Positions 26,475 to 36,522 of a stretch of 64,000 nucleotides of DNA are shown here, in pieces. Below the pieces are notes generated by a model that saw nothing but the letters and a program-made list of their open reading frames with translations, was not told the DNA's origin and did not search any database. Both the position numbers and the translations under genes were made by a program. This DNA is from Nocardia niigatensis NBRC 100131. Lineage in GTDB: Bacteria; Actinomycetota; Actinomycetes; Mycobacteriales; Mycobacteriaceae. Numbering within the stretch: position 1 is the first letter of the stretch; every line of letters begins with the position of its first letter. Location of the stretch: the NCBI RefSeq assembly GCF_000308655.1, contig NZ_BAGC01000111.1:1-64000 (forward strand), given 5' to 3'.

Positions 26475-29324
26475 TCATCGCAGCTGGAATTGGTCGCGCA
26501 GCAGAATGACGTGCAGGCGCAGTGTCCGGCCGTCGGCCATGGTTTCCAGTACCTGCGCGCCGTCGACATTGAGCAGTTGGCCCAGGGTGGCGGCGAAGCC
26601 GCGGGCGCGCGAGGCCGGGTCGCCCACCCGCTGGGCGATGGCCGTGGTCGACTGCGGGCCATCCAGCAACGCGCGAATGGCCTTCTCCAGCTTGGTGATC
26701 GGGGGCTTGCGTCCGAGCTGCTCGAGCTGGGCCGCGAAGGTCTCGCAAGCGAACAGGCGCGTGATCAGTGTGTCGGCCGGGGACGCCGGGGACGGCGTCG
26801 TTTCGATGGCGAGTTCGTCCGGAACCGGAATGTCCAGTGACATCTGGCTCGTCAGCGCTTCGGTCGCCTTCCTGGTAGTCCGTTTGGACCGCTCAGCCGG
26901 TGGAGTGGGCACCGGAACCGGAAGCTCGTCCGTTTCATCCTTCCACCAGGTCGGGCGCTCGTCGCCCAGTTCGTGCCATCCCTTGGGCGGTTCGGTGGTG
27001 CCGAAGGGCATGAAGGCCAGGATCGGGATGGTGATCTCCGCGAGCGCCGCGCCACCGTGGTAGCCGGCCTTCTGGTCGGTATAGCGAGAGTCGTTGTCCC
27101 ACAGAGCGACAACGGACGACCCTGGTTCGGGCCAGACTACGCGCGGTCCGTGCAGCGTGATCTCGGTGTCGGCGAGGCGATCGTGCTCGCCGACCGGAAC
27201 ACGGTGCCGGGCCGAGGCGTAGCTGGGCGCGGTGATCTTCTCGCCGTGCCGGTCGATGACATGGCCGTGGTCGCTGGTGATCAGCACGGCCATGCCCAGT
27301 CCGGTAGCGACGGTGAGCAGCGCCCTCAGGTCGCCGATCTCCCGCAGCTGCCACTCCGGGTCGCCGAGCTTCTGTTCCTTGGACAGCCGGTCGTCGACAG
27401 TGTTGAGCACGACCGCGATATGGCAGTCCGGGTTGTTGAGGGCTGCGTGCAGATCCGCGCCGAACCGGTCGCCGGTCTCGCCGCGCAGATCGTTCTTGTG
27501 GAAGATCTTGGCGGATTTGCCGCCGCGGAACCGGTGCTGAGGGAAGAGCCGCTCCTCGTCCTTCTGGTCGCCCTTCATGAGGGTGCCCGCGAACAGCGAG
27601 GTGCGCGAGACCGCGGTGAGGCTCGGCAGCGCGGCCGCCATGGTGCGTCGGCGTGGTCCGTCCGAACCTGGCAGCGGGTCATATTCGGCGAAGCTGCCGC
27701 GCAATTGGCCGGCCAGTTCAGTGGCGATGGCCGCGCTGAGACCGTCGACGACGATCAGCATGAGCCGGTGCGAGGCGGCGACCGGGCGGGCGACACGGTC
27801 GAGGAAGGTCTCGACGGTGATCATCGCGCCTGGCGTGGTGCCGGATTCGGTCCACACCGCAAGGGTTTTCGCGAATTCGCGATCGAATTCGCGGCGTAGT
27901 TCGCGGACTCGGGCGCCGATGCTCTGGTAGGCGGTGCGCAGTGCGGGATCGTCGTCACCGCCCGCCTCGAGGTAGTCCGCAGCCCGGTCGACCCAGGCGG
28001 TGTCGCGCATCTGGCGATCCAGTGCGGCGGCCACGGTTTCGGCGGTGGGGTCGGGGGCGCTGTGCAGCCACCGGATGAGCCGTTGTGCCATCCGGACACG
28101 GCGGTAGCGCACGGTGTGGTCGGGGCGCAGTTCATGGTCGCGCAGCGAGGTGACTGCTTCGTCGATCTCCGCGAGCTGCGCTCGGGTCGGGGTGGCGGTG
28201 CCGAGTGCCCGGCCGAGCGCCTGCCCGGCGGCGTGGAAACGTGCGGACAGTCCGGCGCCCAACATCGGGCTCGCGGCCGCGGCATGTTGCGCGCCGAACT
28301 GGCGCATGAGCGTTTCTGCCTGCGCCACAACGGTGTCGGCGCTCTTGCGGGCTTGGCGGGCGTGCTCGTCGAGTTCGCCGGTCTCGGAGTCGGCGTCACG
28401 GGCTTTCGTCAGCAGCGTGCGCACGTGGTCTTCGCAGGCGCTGCCGAAGTCGGTGAGTAGGAGGTCGAGATTGTTCTGGCCGGCGGCAATCGAGTCGCCG
28501 AGCCAGCGCTCCACGCGTCCGCGCACCTGGAACACCTCATTGCTCGGCGCGGCGTGCTGCCACAGGGCCGCGCACAGCAGCCCATAGGCGACGGCTTCGG
28601 AACCGTGACCATTGTCGATGAGCGCCAGCAGAATTCGCGCGACAGGCCCGCACTGTTCCTCTTCGCTGAGGAAATCGCCGAGTCCGGCGCGCTCGGGGGC
28701 GCGCAGATCGAGCAGTAATCGCGGGCCGCCGGGGCGCTGCGACCAGTCCAGCAGCACGGTGGGCGTGATCCGGTCACCGAAATGGTCGAGCTGGAGGCGG
28801 CGGGCCGCGAGAGCGGTCAGTGCGGCGGCCCGTGGCACCGAGCCACCGAACGTCGTCGTCCACCGCCGCGTGCCGGCGGCGTCGAGCAGTGCCTCGCACG
28901 CCCAGCCCTCGCGGCGCAGGCGAGCGTCGATCTCCTTCGCGCCGAAGGTTTCCCGGACGATGTCCCAGCGGTCGACGGCGTGCACGTGGTTGCGGTGGGT
29001 GCGGGCGAGGATCGCCGGGTCGAGGTCGTGTTCCTCGGTGTCGGTGATTACCACCAGCAAGGCGGGATCCGGTTCGAGCTGCGAGACATGCTTGAGCACC
29101 GCCTCGTGCACCGCCAAGGGCGAGGGCGCCGCGACTACCCGGGCGCGGCGGCCATCGCCGAGGGCGAGCATCGGATCGCCCTCCCACGCGGGTTCGCCGC
29201 GCAACAGCATGACGTGCGGGGGGCCGGGTGCGGTGAGTTCGGCGATCTTCTTGTACGCGGAAAGGTAGGTGGTGACCGTCGATCTCGACAGGCGCAGCGC
29301 CGTCGGCACGGACGTCTGCGTCAT
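26475..29324 (-). CDS. pglZ: BREX PglZ, alkaline-phosphatase-fold protein
   Basis: A 949-aa protein with a central PglZ domain, the signature of BREX systems. MLIVVDGLSAAIATELAG supplies the first metal-binding aspartate of the alkaline phosphatase fold, and VLITSDHGHVIDRHG the Asp-His pair. Between them lie LPSLTAVSRTSLFAG and HFHKND-like elements (KIFHKNDL). The N-terminal 450 residues are helical with an ALLVVITDTEE strand; the C-terminal 150 are Pro/Ser-rich, then a small winged-helix-like end. The ATG at 29324 overlaps the pglY stop (ATGA). In Streptomyces coelicolor Pgl, PglZ is required for phage growth limitation; its target is unknown. Confidence 0.93.
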   Translation of the reverse strand: MTQTSVPTALRLSRSTVTTYLSAYKKIAELTAPGPPHVMLLRGEPAWEGDPMLALGDGRRARVVAAPSPLAVHEAVLKHVSQLEPDPALLVVITDTEEHDLDPAILARTHRNHVHAVDRWDIVRETFGAKEIDARLRREGWACEALLDAAGTRRWTTTFGGSVPRAAALTALAARRLQLDHFGDRITPTVLLDWSQRPGGPRLLLDLRAPERAGLGDFLSEEEQCGPVARILLALIDNGHGSEAVAYGLLCAALWQHAAPSNEVFQVRGRVERWLGDSIAAGQNNLDLLLTDFGSACEDHVRTLLTKARDADSETGELDEHARQARKSADTVVAQAETLMRQFGAQHAAAASPMLGAGLSARFHAAGQALGRALGTATPTRAQLAEIDEAVTSLRDHELRPDHTVRYRRVRMAQRLIRWLHSAPDPTAETVAAALDRQMRDTAWVDRAADYLEAGGDDDPALRTAYQSIGARVRELRREFDREFAKTLAVWTESGTTPGAMITVETFLDRVARPVAASHRLMLIVVDGLSAAIATELAGQLRGSFAEYDPLPGSDGPRRRTMAAALPSLTAVSRTSLFAGTLMKGDQKDEERLFPQHRFRGGKSAKIFHKNDLRGETGDRFGADLHAALNNPDCHIAVVLNTVDDRLSKEQKLGDPEWQLREIGDLRALLTVATGLGMAVLITSDHGHVIDRHGEKITAPSYASARHRVPVGEHDRLADTEITLHGPRVVWPEPGSSVVALWDNDSRYTDQKAGYHGGAALAEITIPILAFMPFGTTEPPKGWHELGDERPTWWKDETDELPVPVPTPPAERSKRTTRKATEALTSQMSLDIPVPDELAIETTPSPASPADTLITRLFACETFAAQLEQLGRKPPITKLEKAIRALLDGPQSTTAIAQRVGDPASRARGFAATLGQLLNVDGAQVLETMADGRTLRLHVILLRDQFQLR

Positions 29325-32300
29325 TCCACGACCTTCCACGTGAATTCGATCTTGGCTGACGGCTCCAGCTGGGCTAGTTCGGCCAGTTCGGCTTGGAAGT
29401 CGGCTACAGCTGTCACTGCCATGGTCCGGCGTATGCCGGAGCGGGTGGTGGCTCGCCTCGTCATGCCGCTGGATTGCCGGTTCGGATCGACGGTCGGGTG
29501 GCTCGTGTCCGTGGTGAGATCGATGTCATCGACGCGGACGGGATTCCCGTTTCCGGTCGCGGTCTTGGTCGGAGATGGTTGTGGCGCAATCGTTTCGGTA
29601 CCTCCCCGCCCCTGCGCCGCCTGCTCCTTCAGCTTGCGCGTCAGCAGCTTGGTGACCTCCGCATCGGTGCGTCGCAGCGCCTCCACCAGGTCGGCGCTGC
29701 GCTGATCCGATTGCGCCACCGTCCGCAGCGAGTCCAGCAGTCGCGCGCCCTCGGCACCGAGGTACTTGGCCTGGTTCAGGTTCGCCCAGGCGGCGTGGGT
29801 GAGTGCGGAGATGATCTTGTCAGCCGACTTGATCGAGGTGGCGTAGCGGTCCGGGCTGACTTCGCCAAGGTCGAAGCGGGCCAGGGCCTCGACGGTCTTC
29901 TTGGCGGCGGAAGCTCCGCCGCCACTGGCCGTCAGCGCGGTCATCAGGTCGGCAGCGCGCCGGGCGATGGCCAGGCGTCCGGTCGGTTCGGTGTCGTCGA
30001 GCCCGAGGAACTCGGCGTGCTTTTCGAGCTGCTCGACCAGGCGGGCGGCGGAATCCCCGAAAGACTTGGCCGCAGTGCCGATCTGGCGGGAGAACTGCTG
30101 CACGAGCCGGCCTCGGCGCAGGGCCGGGGCTTTCTCGCCGAAGATGGTCTGGAACCGCTCACGGGCCGTGTCCCAGTCCGCTTCCGCGGGCAGCGGCTGG
30201 CTGCGCAGCGCGTCGCCGGGCTGGATGCGGTTCAGCTCGGGGGTGTCCATGGGCACGCCGCCGCGCACCCAGACCCGGTCGTCCATTTCAGCGAAGGACG
30301 CGATGACGAGGTTCGCGATGTGCGGTTCGAGTCCGCGTTCCTGCGGCAGGTCGGTCCAATCCTTCAACGCGATCACCGACAGGTCGCCGGTTTCGCCGCG
30401 GTTCTGCGCGGTCTTGCGGAAGTGGTCGGCCCATCGTCGGTTCAGCTCGAAATAGGCTTCCTTCTGCTCGCCCAGGCCCAGCGATTGCGCCACCCGCCGC
30501 ATGGTCGGGCGGTCATTCTTTGGCACTTCGACGCGGCTGTCCCGTCCTTCCGAGGCCGAACGCACGTGCGTGAGCACGATTTTGGCATCGGCGAGCTTCA
30601 CCGCGGTGCCGGTCTGGTCAGGGTCCAGGTTCGGGTGCTCGGGGAACTGGTGGGCCAGCAGTTTGCCCGCGACATCCCGGATCGCTTGCTCCCAGGACGC
30701 GCCTACGGGCACCGCGAGCCCCTCGACGTCCTGCAGCGGGTGCAGAGGCTGATCCAGGTCGGTGGTCACGTCGGTGGACTTGCGCTCAGCCAGGCCATAG
30801 GCCTGCTTGAACGCACCCAGCACTTGATTGCGCAGCGTCTCGCGTTGCGATTGCAGCAGCTGCCGGGCGGTCGCGCGATTGTCCGGGTTGAGGTGCTGGG
30901 CGTACTGGGATTCGAAACGGTAGTCGTCGGCCAGCGCCTTGGTGACGACGAGCAGACGGCGGAAGTCGTCCTTGCGCGGCTTGGTCAGGTGGGTGGGCAA
31001 CCAGGCCAGCGTGCGGGACTGGTTGTCGCCCTGTTGTTCCCGCAGCCGGCGGATGCGGTCGGCATCGTCCACGGAGGTGTAATTGCCCTCGTCGTAGGGC
31101 AGGTCGATGACCATGCGCCAGCGGCCGTCGATCGCGGGCTGCAGATCGTGGGTGGGGAAGTTCTCCTCGTCGGAGACATTGCCGAACACCACTTCGACGG
31201 TCCGGTTGGAGCCGCGCCAGACGAAACGCAGTTCATCGGCATCGAAGCGGCCGTCGGTGCGATCGAGGCCGAAGGCTTCGGCGAGTAGATCGCGGGCCAG
31301 GGCCGCGCGGTTGGCGGGATTGTCGTTGACCTGGGCGTTGGCCAGCACGCCCTCCACATCGACACCGGAGATTTCGAGGCGCACACCGGGATTGACGTCG
31401 GTGCCGGTGAGCTTGAACTCGGGAAAGCGCGAGGCCCAGTCCTCGACCATGCTCTTGATGGGGCCCTCTTCCCGGCCGGGGATCATGGAGATGATCGACC
31501 CGTGGTTGAGGGCGTTGAGCCGACGAATGGTCAAGTCCCGCAGGGCCGGAACGCTCGGGGCGAGCGTAGCCAGCAGCACGGTGCAGGCCAGACGGTTCTG
31601 GCCGACGAACGTCTTGCAGTTCGCGGCCAGCTTGGTGTCGGTCAAGCTCTCGGGATGATGCAGGTAGGCGTTGACGTCGTCTTCGGTGACGTCGTTGGTG
31701 CTGAGCAGATACGGCCGCAGCCGCGTCCGGTAGAGCTTGTCGGCGGACTGGAACAGCACCTTCTTCTCGGAGACGAACGGCCGATCGTCGCCCTTGGTGA
31801 GCTGCTCGTACAGATCGCCCAGCGGGACCAGATCGCCCAGACGCAGATCGTCGCGATGGTCGGCGAGCAGCTGCCCCATGAGTTTCAAACCGGTGCGCGA
31901 ACGCTGCAGGGCAGACGAGATGTGGACCAGGGTATCGAGGAAGGCGGGGGAGAACGGGTAGCTGAGCCGGAAGGACGCCTCGTCCGCGCCGGTGGTGCTC
32001 TCATCGGAGCCCAGGAGCGTGTCCCAGATCTTCGGGCTGAGCTTTTTGGTCTTCTCGAACGCCGCGGCGATCTGGGCCTCGGCTGCGGCATCCTTCGGCT
32101 TCAGCAGGCGGGCGTGCGCGATCTGCGGCAGGTTGCGGTCCTCGAGAGTGATCAGTTCGAACCGGCCCGAGGCGTGGTTGAGCGCGTCCTGGATCGCGGA
32201 CTCCGCGGCGCCGGCGAGCTCCTCGCCGACCAGCTCACGCAGGTCGCGCTGGCGGGCGATGAACGAGACGATCGGGATGGCGCGCCGGGCGTCGCCGCCC

Positions 32301-33247
32301 TCACGGAAGTTGGTGATCTTGCTGGCCTCACGCGCCACCCGCTTCTCGTCATGGATGAGGCTGGCCAACCACAGGATCAGCTCGTCGAGGAACAGCACGA
32401 TGCCGTCGTAGCCGAGCGATTTGGCATGGGCGGCAATGACACTGAGCCCGGCGTCGAGGGAGATGAATCCGCTCTCGTCTTCCGCCGCGCGCTGGGTGAA
32501 ACCGGGCAGCAGTGTGGTGGCGGCGTCGTGCACCAGTTTCGCGCGCAGCTCCTGCGGCGTGGTCGGGTTGACGTGGTTGAGCCCGGTGGGGTCCTGGGCT
32601 TCGGAGGCCGAAAGCGCGGTGTCGATGCGCTCGCTGGTCCAGAACAGCGCCGACTCGCCCCACTCGTCGTCCTCGTCGGCGGCGTAGTCGCGGTTGAGCG
32701 CGGCGAGGAAAGCGCCCTCGCCCATGGTGGTGCGCAGCTGCCGCAGATCGGTGAACAGGGCGTCGGTCCGGTAGACCGCCGGGGTCTGGGCTTCCGGGTG
32801 CTTCTTCAGCACGAAGTCGACATAGCCGCCGAGCACGCGCTGCTCCATGGCCTTGGCGTCGATCATGTGATACGGCACCATCAGGAACTTCTTGTCGCCC
32901 TGCAGCAGCCAGTCGTGCTTGGTGAGCAACGTGTCGAACTCGGTGCGCGCCCGAGCCGCCGGACTGCCCGACAGCAGCGCGTACAGCACCGCCATGAAGT
33001 GCGATTTACCAGCACCGAAGGAACCGTGCAGGAAGGCGGGCTTGGAGGTATTGCCCTCCAACGCCGATTTGATCAGCGACAACGCCTCATCGAAGTTGCC
33101 GACCAGGCGCTCGGTGAGCACGTAGTCCTCGACCGCCCTCGCCGCACCGGCATCGGTCACCGCGTCGGCGAGGCTGAGCACATAGTCCGATCCGGAGATG
33201 TGCTCTTTGATGTCGATGAGGTCCCGCAGCAGCGGACGCTGATCCAT
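29321..33247 (-). CDS. pglY: BREX PglY, large P-loop ATPase
   Basis: A 1308-aa ATPase, the BREX type 2 counterpart of BrxC. Walker A is GSFGAGKSHF (75-84), and the preceding LVGNFDEALSLI is typical. A Walker B-like strand DGIVLFLDELILWLA lies near residue 280. The remainder is a long helical body with RTGLKLMGQLL near 540, and the C-terminal 100 residues are low-complexity before a last ordered strand (AKIEFTWKVVE). The ATG at 33247 has GGAGGGGACAG upstream; a GTG immediately before it is also possible. First gene of the four-gene block, so its promoter should be in 33248-33781. Confidence 0.93.
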   Translation of the reverse strand: MDQRPLLRDLIDIKEHISGSDYVLSLADAVTDAGAARAVEDYVLTERLVGNFDEALSLIKSALEGNTSKPAFLHGSFGAGKSHFMAVLYALLSGSPAARARTEFDTLLTKHDWLLQGDKKFLMVPYHMIDAKAMEQRVLGGYVDFVLKKHPEAQTPAVYRTDALFTDLRQLRTTMGEGAFLAALNRDYAADEDDEWGESALFWTSERIDTALSASEAQDPTGLNHVNPTTPQELRAKLVHDAATTLLPGFTQRAAEDESGFISLDAGLSVIAAHAKSLGYDGIVLFLDELILWLASLIHDEKRVAREASKITNFREGGDARRAIPIVSFIARQRDLRELVGEELAGAAESAIQDALNHASGRFELITLEDRNLPQIAHARLLKPKDAAAEAQIAAAFEKTKKLSPKIWDTLLGSDESTTGADEASFRLSYPFSPAFLDTLVHISSALQRSRTGLKLMGQLLADHRDDLRLGDLVPLGDLYEQLTKGDDRPFVSEKKVLFQSADKLYRTRLRPYLLSTNDVTEDDVNAYLHHPESLTDTKLAANCKTFVGQNRLACTVLLATLAPSVPALRDLTIRRLNALNHGSIISMIPGREEGPIKSMVEDWASRFPEFKLTGTDVNPGVRLEISGVDVEGVLANAQVNDNPANRAALARDLLAEAFGLDRTDGRFDADELRFVWRGSNRTVEVVFGNVSDEENFPTHDLQPAIDGRWRMVIDLPYDEGNYTSVDDADRIRRLREQQGDNQSRTLAWLPTHLTKPRKDDFRRLLVVTKALADDYRFESQYAQHLNPDNRATARQLLQSQRETLRNQVLGAFKQAYGLAERKSTDVTTDLDQPLHPLQDVEGLAVPVGASWEQAIRDVAGKLLAHQFPEHPNLDPDQTGTAVKLADAKIVLTHVRSASEGRDSRVEVPKNDRPTMRRVAQSLGLGEQKEAYFELNRRWADHFRKTAQNRGETGDLSVIALKDWTDLPQERGLEPHIANLVIASFAEMDDRVWVRGGVPMDTPELNRIQPGDALRSQPLPAEADWDTARERFQTIFGEKAPALRRGRLVQQFSRQIGTAAKSFGDSAARLVEQLEKHAEFLGLDDTEPTGRLAIARRAADLMTALTASGGGASAAKKTVEALARFDLGEVSPDRYATSIKSADKIISALTHAAWANLNQAKYLGAEGARLLDSLRTVAQSDQRSADLVEALRRTDAEVTKLLTRKLKEQAAQGRGGTETIAPQPSPTKTATGNGNPVRVDDIDLTTDTSHPTVDPNRQSSGMTRRATTRSGIRRTMAVTAVADFQAELAELAQLEPSAKIEFTWKVVE

Positions 33248-33781
33248 CACCTGTCCCCTCCCGCCGGTCCCGGCGCTGAGCTGTGAGCGTGTGACGGCTG
33301 GGCCGTCCGGTCGTCGCAACCTTATCGTGCGGGTCGGACAGGCTGCCCGTGCTCCGGAGGAGTTGGGAGGTGCGGTTGCCCGCGGCCGTGCCGCCCGAAC
33401 CGGGGCGTGGCAATCTGGTCGACGTCGCCAGCGCCGCTGGCCGACATTCACACCGCAGGACCCTTCGACGGCTGTAAAGCGGCAGGCTTGCCGTGAGAAT
33501 CGAGGACGATGCGGAATGTTGAATCTGAATATCGTTGATTTGCCCTGGAGTCACACGTATCGCGCGAATCGTATTGGTCTGCGCGTCGGCAGCGCGCAGA
33601 CCATCGGGTTTCGGACGTTCGGCTTGTGAAGTAGGTGTTCCGAACACTGCCCAGCCCCGCTGAACGTGTGAAGCAAACGCACTAAAGGTCCTTGCCGATC
33701 TCGCAACGGTTGATGTCTGAGAACATCACTCATTGCAGCTCGGAAGGAACTCTTCTAATTCGGGAACCGTCTACCTACCGA
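33248..33781. other. Intergenic stretch upstream of pglY
   Basis: About 530 bp between pglY and the DGQHR-type gene, both on the minus strand. No frame here has credible coding features. It must carry the promoter for pglY-pglZ-brxD-brxHI; I could not pick a clear -10/-35. Confidence 0.4.
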
Positions 33782-35005
33782 TTAGGTCCACGAATCGAGG
33801 CTTGGGGCTGCGATTCCTATTTCCTTCATGACTTTGCCAGCTGCAACTCGACTAGGCCCTCTGGTGGTAGCGATCTTTCCTTCCTCCGAGATGATGTTAT
33901 GCTTCCAGATTTCTGCGTCACGCCGCCAGTCGATCTTCGTTGCGAGCTCAATATACTTAGACTTGCGCCAGTCGGCATCGCTGTTCTTCTGGATTTCATA
34001 GGCTACGTGTCCGAGGATGACAAGCCCTGTTGCTGTCATGTTGACGTAACGTCCGCGCAGGTCGGCGATCTGATTGGCCGGACCGCCCGCGATTGGAAAA
34101 TCCTGGATTCGATTCCAAGGATCCATGTGTTCTGTGAGCGTATCCATCATTGACAGGGTTTCCTCGATGAATGCGTCCTGGAGATCGTGCGTGCCAATGC
34201 GTTGAGCACTTCGGGTTGGAATACTCGACTCGGCCAGTGCGAAATCATGGAAAAGCAGCTCTTTGAGTAGTCCGCGAACCTGGTTGAGGAGGAACATCGC
34301 GTGAGAATTTTTGGACAGAGTCTTCGCTGTCTCATCAACTCGCCCGTGAAGTAACCTGGATCCGTCAACAATCTTCGTCAATACGCGATTGAGTGGCTCT
34401 CTTGTGTTGAATGCCGCAAGCAGGCTTGGTGGGATTTGCTTGGTTTGTGCCGCGTCGGCAAAGTCTTGGTGAATGCGTGCGATATCTGGCTCGATGACGA
34501 TAACGACCGAGATTCCGTCATTTCTAAGGTCATTCTCGGATTCTGACGAGTTCTCGAATTGTTTCGCAATTGCTGCTAGTCTATGCTGCCCATCGGTTAC
34601 TGAAAACTGGGTCTCATCGCCGAACACGAGGAAGCCGGCGGTTGACGCGAAATTCCCCCTGGGGATGTGTATAGCAGGTACTGATCGAACGTTTAGTGTC
34701 AGCGGTGGGAGGATGTAGGACTGGGCATTACCTTCAAGGTATTTCGTGATCGCCCGTACATGAGGAACATCTATTGGTCGGTTTATGTGTGCTCGGGGAT
34801 TGCCCCCCTTGATCGCGGAGTCTGGGACAACATGGCGTACCAGAAAAGGGTACGGAAACGCCGTTGTCAGCATCAGTCGTCCGCCCTGTCTGAATACAAC
34901 GCATGTGAAGACCCGTCCGGCAGAAGCTGATGCTGCCTCGGCGGCTGCGAGTTGCGCCGCTGTCAGCGAATCATGCTCTGTCAAACCGTATTCCGCGAGT
35001 CGCAT
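33782..35005 (-). CDS. DGQHR-domain (DndB-like) protein
   Basis: A 407-aa protein with the DGQHR signature (QFSVTDGQHRLAAIAKQF) of the DndB/ParB-related superfamily; upstream come RAHINRPIDVPHVRAITKYL and SYILPPLTLNV, the usual order in DndB-like proteins. DndB represses and regulates DNA phosphorothioation genes, but no dndA or dndCDE is here, so this is a stand-alone member and its job is unknown. Base composition is visibly less GC-rich than its neighbours, which suggests recent transfer. ATG at 35005 with AGGA seven bases upstream. It sits in the gap that splits pglX from pglY. Confidence 0.75.
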   Translation of the reverse strand: MRLAEYGLTEHDSLTAAQLAAAEAASASAGRVFTCVVFRQGGRLMLTTAFPYPFLVRHVVPDSAIKGGNPRAHINRPIDVPHVRAITKYLEGNAQSYILPPLTLNVRSVPAIHIPRGNFASTAGFLVFGDETQFSVTDGQHRLAAIAKQFENSSESENDLRNDGISVVIVIEPDIARIHQDFADAAQTKQIPPSLLAAFNTREPLNRVLTKIVDGSRLLHGRVDETAKTLSKNSHAMFLLNQVRGLLKELLFHDFALAESSIPTRSAQRIGTHDLQDAFIEETLSMMDTLTEHMDPWNRIQDFPIAGGPANQIADLRGRYVNMTATGLVILGHVAYEIQKNSDADWRKSKYIELATKIDWRRDAEIWKHNIISEEGKIATTRGPSRVAAGKVMKEIGIAAPSLDSWT

Positions 35006-35207
35006 CGTCACGTCCTATGTTGATCGGGTTTGCCATCGAGTTTGCACTACCCGACTTCGTTACGTCAAAGATTCCGCGTACTACGTGGATTGGAACGCGT
35101 AAGAATCGAGACCAAATGGAATGTTTTGAGCTGCTTCGGTTCTAGCCTTGGCCGGAGCACGTCCGCAGCGTACGCTCGGCAGCGGCCTGCAGGGCGGTCC
35201 TAACGAG

Positions 35208-35239
35208 GACGGCCCCCCGGTTGCACCCGGGAGGCCGTC
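35208..35239. terminator. Strong hairpin with G-U wobble
   Basis: GACGGCCCCCCGG (35208-35220) pairs with CCGGGAGGCCGTC (35227-35239) around a 6-nt loop, with a single C/A mismatch-type position. It lies upstream of the small membrane-protein gene, so it is either a terminator or a leader structure. No T-tract. Confidence 0.45.
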
Positions 35240-35276
35240 GATTGGTAGCACGCCCAACTATGAACGGAGGACGCAC

Positions 35277-35519
35277 GTGCCTATTGTACGTGCTGCAATT
35301 GCTGGCGCCAGAGCTGTTGGTGGTAGCGGGCTCGAGTCGCTTGCCCATCTCGCTCTGTCGGGCGAGCAGGTGCTTTATGGTGCGGGGGGTTTGATTGCAC
35401 TTACGGTGACGATGATTCTGGTAGCGCTTGTTCCTGCTGCATGGTCGAAAGATCGGCAGAAGCGCTCGGACGCGCGACAGGTGCTCAAGATCATCTTGGG
35501 CTTCTTTCGACGCAGGTAG
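35277..35519 (+). CDS. Small membrane protein
   Basis: An 80-aa protein from a GTG with a strong GGAGGACG upstream. After an Ala/Gly-rich N-terminal helix it has one clear membrane segment (LIALTVTMILVALVPAAW), and the C-terminus is basic (SKDRQKRSDARQVLKIILGFFRRR). The layout is holin-like or like small plasmid membrane proteins, but I cannot name a family. It is bracketed by two strong hairpins, so it appears to be its own transcription unit inside the BREX gap. Confidence 0.5.
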   Translation: MPIVRAAIAGARAVGGSGLESLAHLALSGEQVLYGAGGLIALTVTMILVALVPAAWSKDRQKRSDARQVLKIILGFFRRR

Positions 35520-35589
35520 AGGACCTGCAGAATACTGTAACGGCGCTGGACAAGTGAGTGGGTGTCCTCGTCGCCGGTAGTGCGACAGG

Positions 35590-35628
35590 TGGCTTCGTGT
35601 TGGCGGCGACGTCGCCAACACGAAGCCA
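35590..35628 (+). terminator. Perfect 16-bp hairpin terminator
   Basis: TGGCTTCGTGTTGGCG pairs perfectly with CGCCAACACGAAGCCA around a 7-nt loop, 70 bp after the small membrane-protein gene. There is no T-tract, as is common for actinobacterial terminators. It could act in both directions. Confidence 0.7.
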
Positions 35629-36005
35629 GGACCAGATGTGGTTAGTGATGTGGAGTGCGGAGAAGGCCAGCGCAATGAGCAGGCGTGGGGATCGCCAGTA
35701 GCGTCAGAGAGCGACTATGTCCTCATCGTTGACCGAGTCAAGTGCTGCAGCAAGGCATTTCGACACGGACAGCCAGGCCAGGGCGAGCGTGGACAAATGG
35801 CATGGGCGCGCCAGGAACGCACCACCCCGTCCATGTCCCAATCGGCCTTTGCGCAGCAGCCACTGCATCCCGCCGGACACCTCACCAGCCCGTTCTGCAA
35901 GTATCCACTCTTCTTGCGTTCCAGTCGTGTGGTCAATCCGATCACATACTCATGCGCGCGAGCCCGCGGCTACGAATCCGCAACCCAGGTCGCGATCCTC
36001 GACAT
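35629..36005. other. Stretch with possible IS3-type transposase scrap
   Basis: No intact gene. Near 35960-36040 on the plus strand one frame reads ESATQVAILDIYE and the adjacent frame continues NPTRLQHHQSP; joined by a frameshift this resembles the end of IS3-family OrfB (AI.DYIE.FYNPTRLH...). The match is short and I hold it loosely. Confidence 0.25.
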
Positions 36006-36522
36006 CTACGAACCCGACTCGGCTACAACACCATCAATCACCACACCACACATACCAGCGCACGCATCGCCGACTGCCGTTGCAGTACCAGGGTGTGGAC
36101 ATGATTGTGGGCCAGCATGTTCGGGGGTTGGCGGGTCATCACGTTCAATGGCGCACCGGTGCGGGGCTCGCGTGATGTCGTTTCGGGTGAACCGTTGTGC
36201 CGCTCTGGCATAGATGGTGTCGGCATAGGCGATGAGGTCGTTCGCATCGATTTCGGTGAGGTGGTCGGCGCTGGGGGTGATGACGGCGTCGGCGTCCTCG
36301 CCCCAGACGATCGCTCGGAGTTGGTTGATCACCGCGCCGCGCCTGGATACGTCGTAGACGATCGCGGCGACGACATAGCCGAGTTCGGCTGCGACGCGGT
36401 GTATCTCGTCTTCATCTTGCCGCCGGTTTCGGTCCTGATGCCGCGCGGCGGATGTACCCGACGGCGCTGGGTGGATGCGGCGGTTCGATTCGGGGTCGAG
36501 GGGTGGTCGGATGCGTCGTCAC
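36006..36522 (-). pseudogene. Frameshifted resolvase-like gene
   Basis: From a GTG at 36522 the frame reads PSAVGYIRRAASG, like the first strand of a serine-recombinase/resolvase-type domain, and stops at 36412. An overlapping frame then carries the continuation: DEIHRVAAELGYVVAAIVYD, then LRAIVWGEDADAVITPSADH and IDANDLIAYAD. That order (strand, ..eI...A..lGY, then DAVvtPs..HL) fits a resolvase N-terminal-like fold, so a frameshift near 36425 probably broke the gene. The GTG overlaps the stop of a small membrane-protein gene by 4 bp, so the two formed an operon. Confidence 0.5.

Noticed and set aside
35960..36040. IS3-type transposase end
   Set aside because: AILDIYE and NPTRLQHH need a frameshift to join and the match is very short; recorded only as a possibility in the feature table, not as an insertion sequence.
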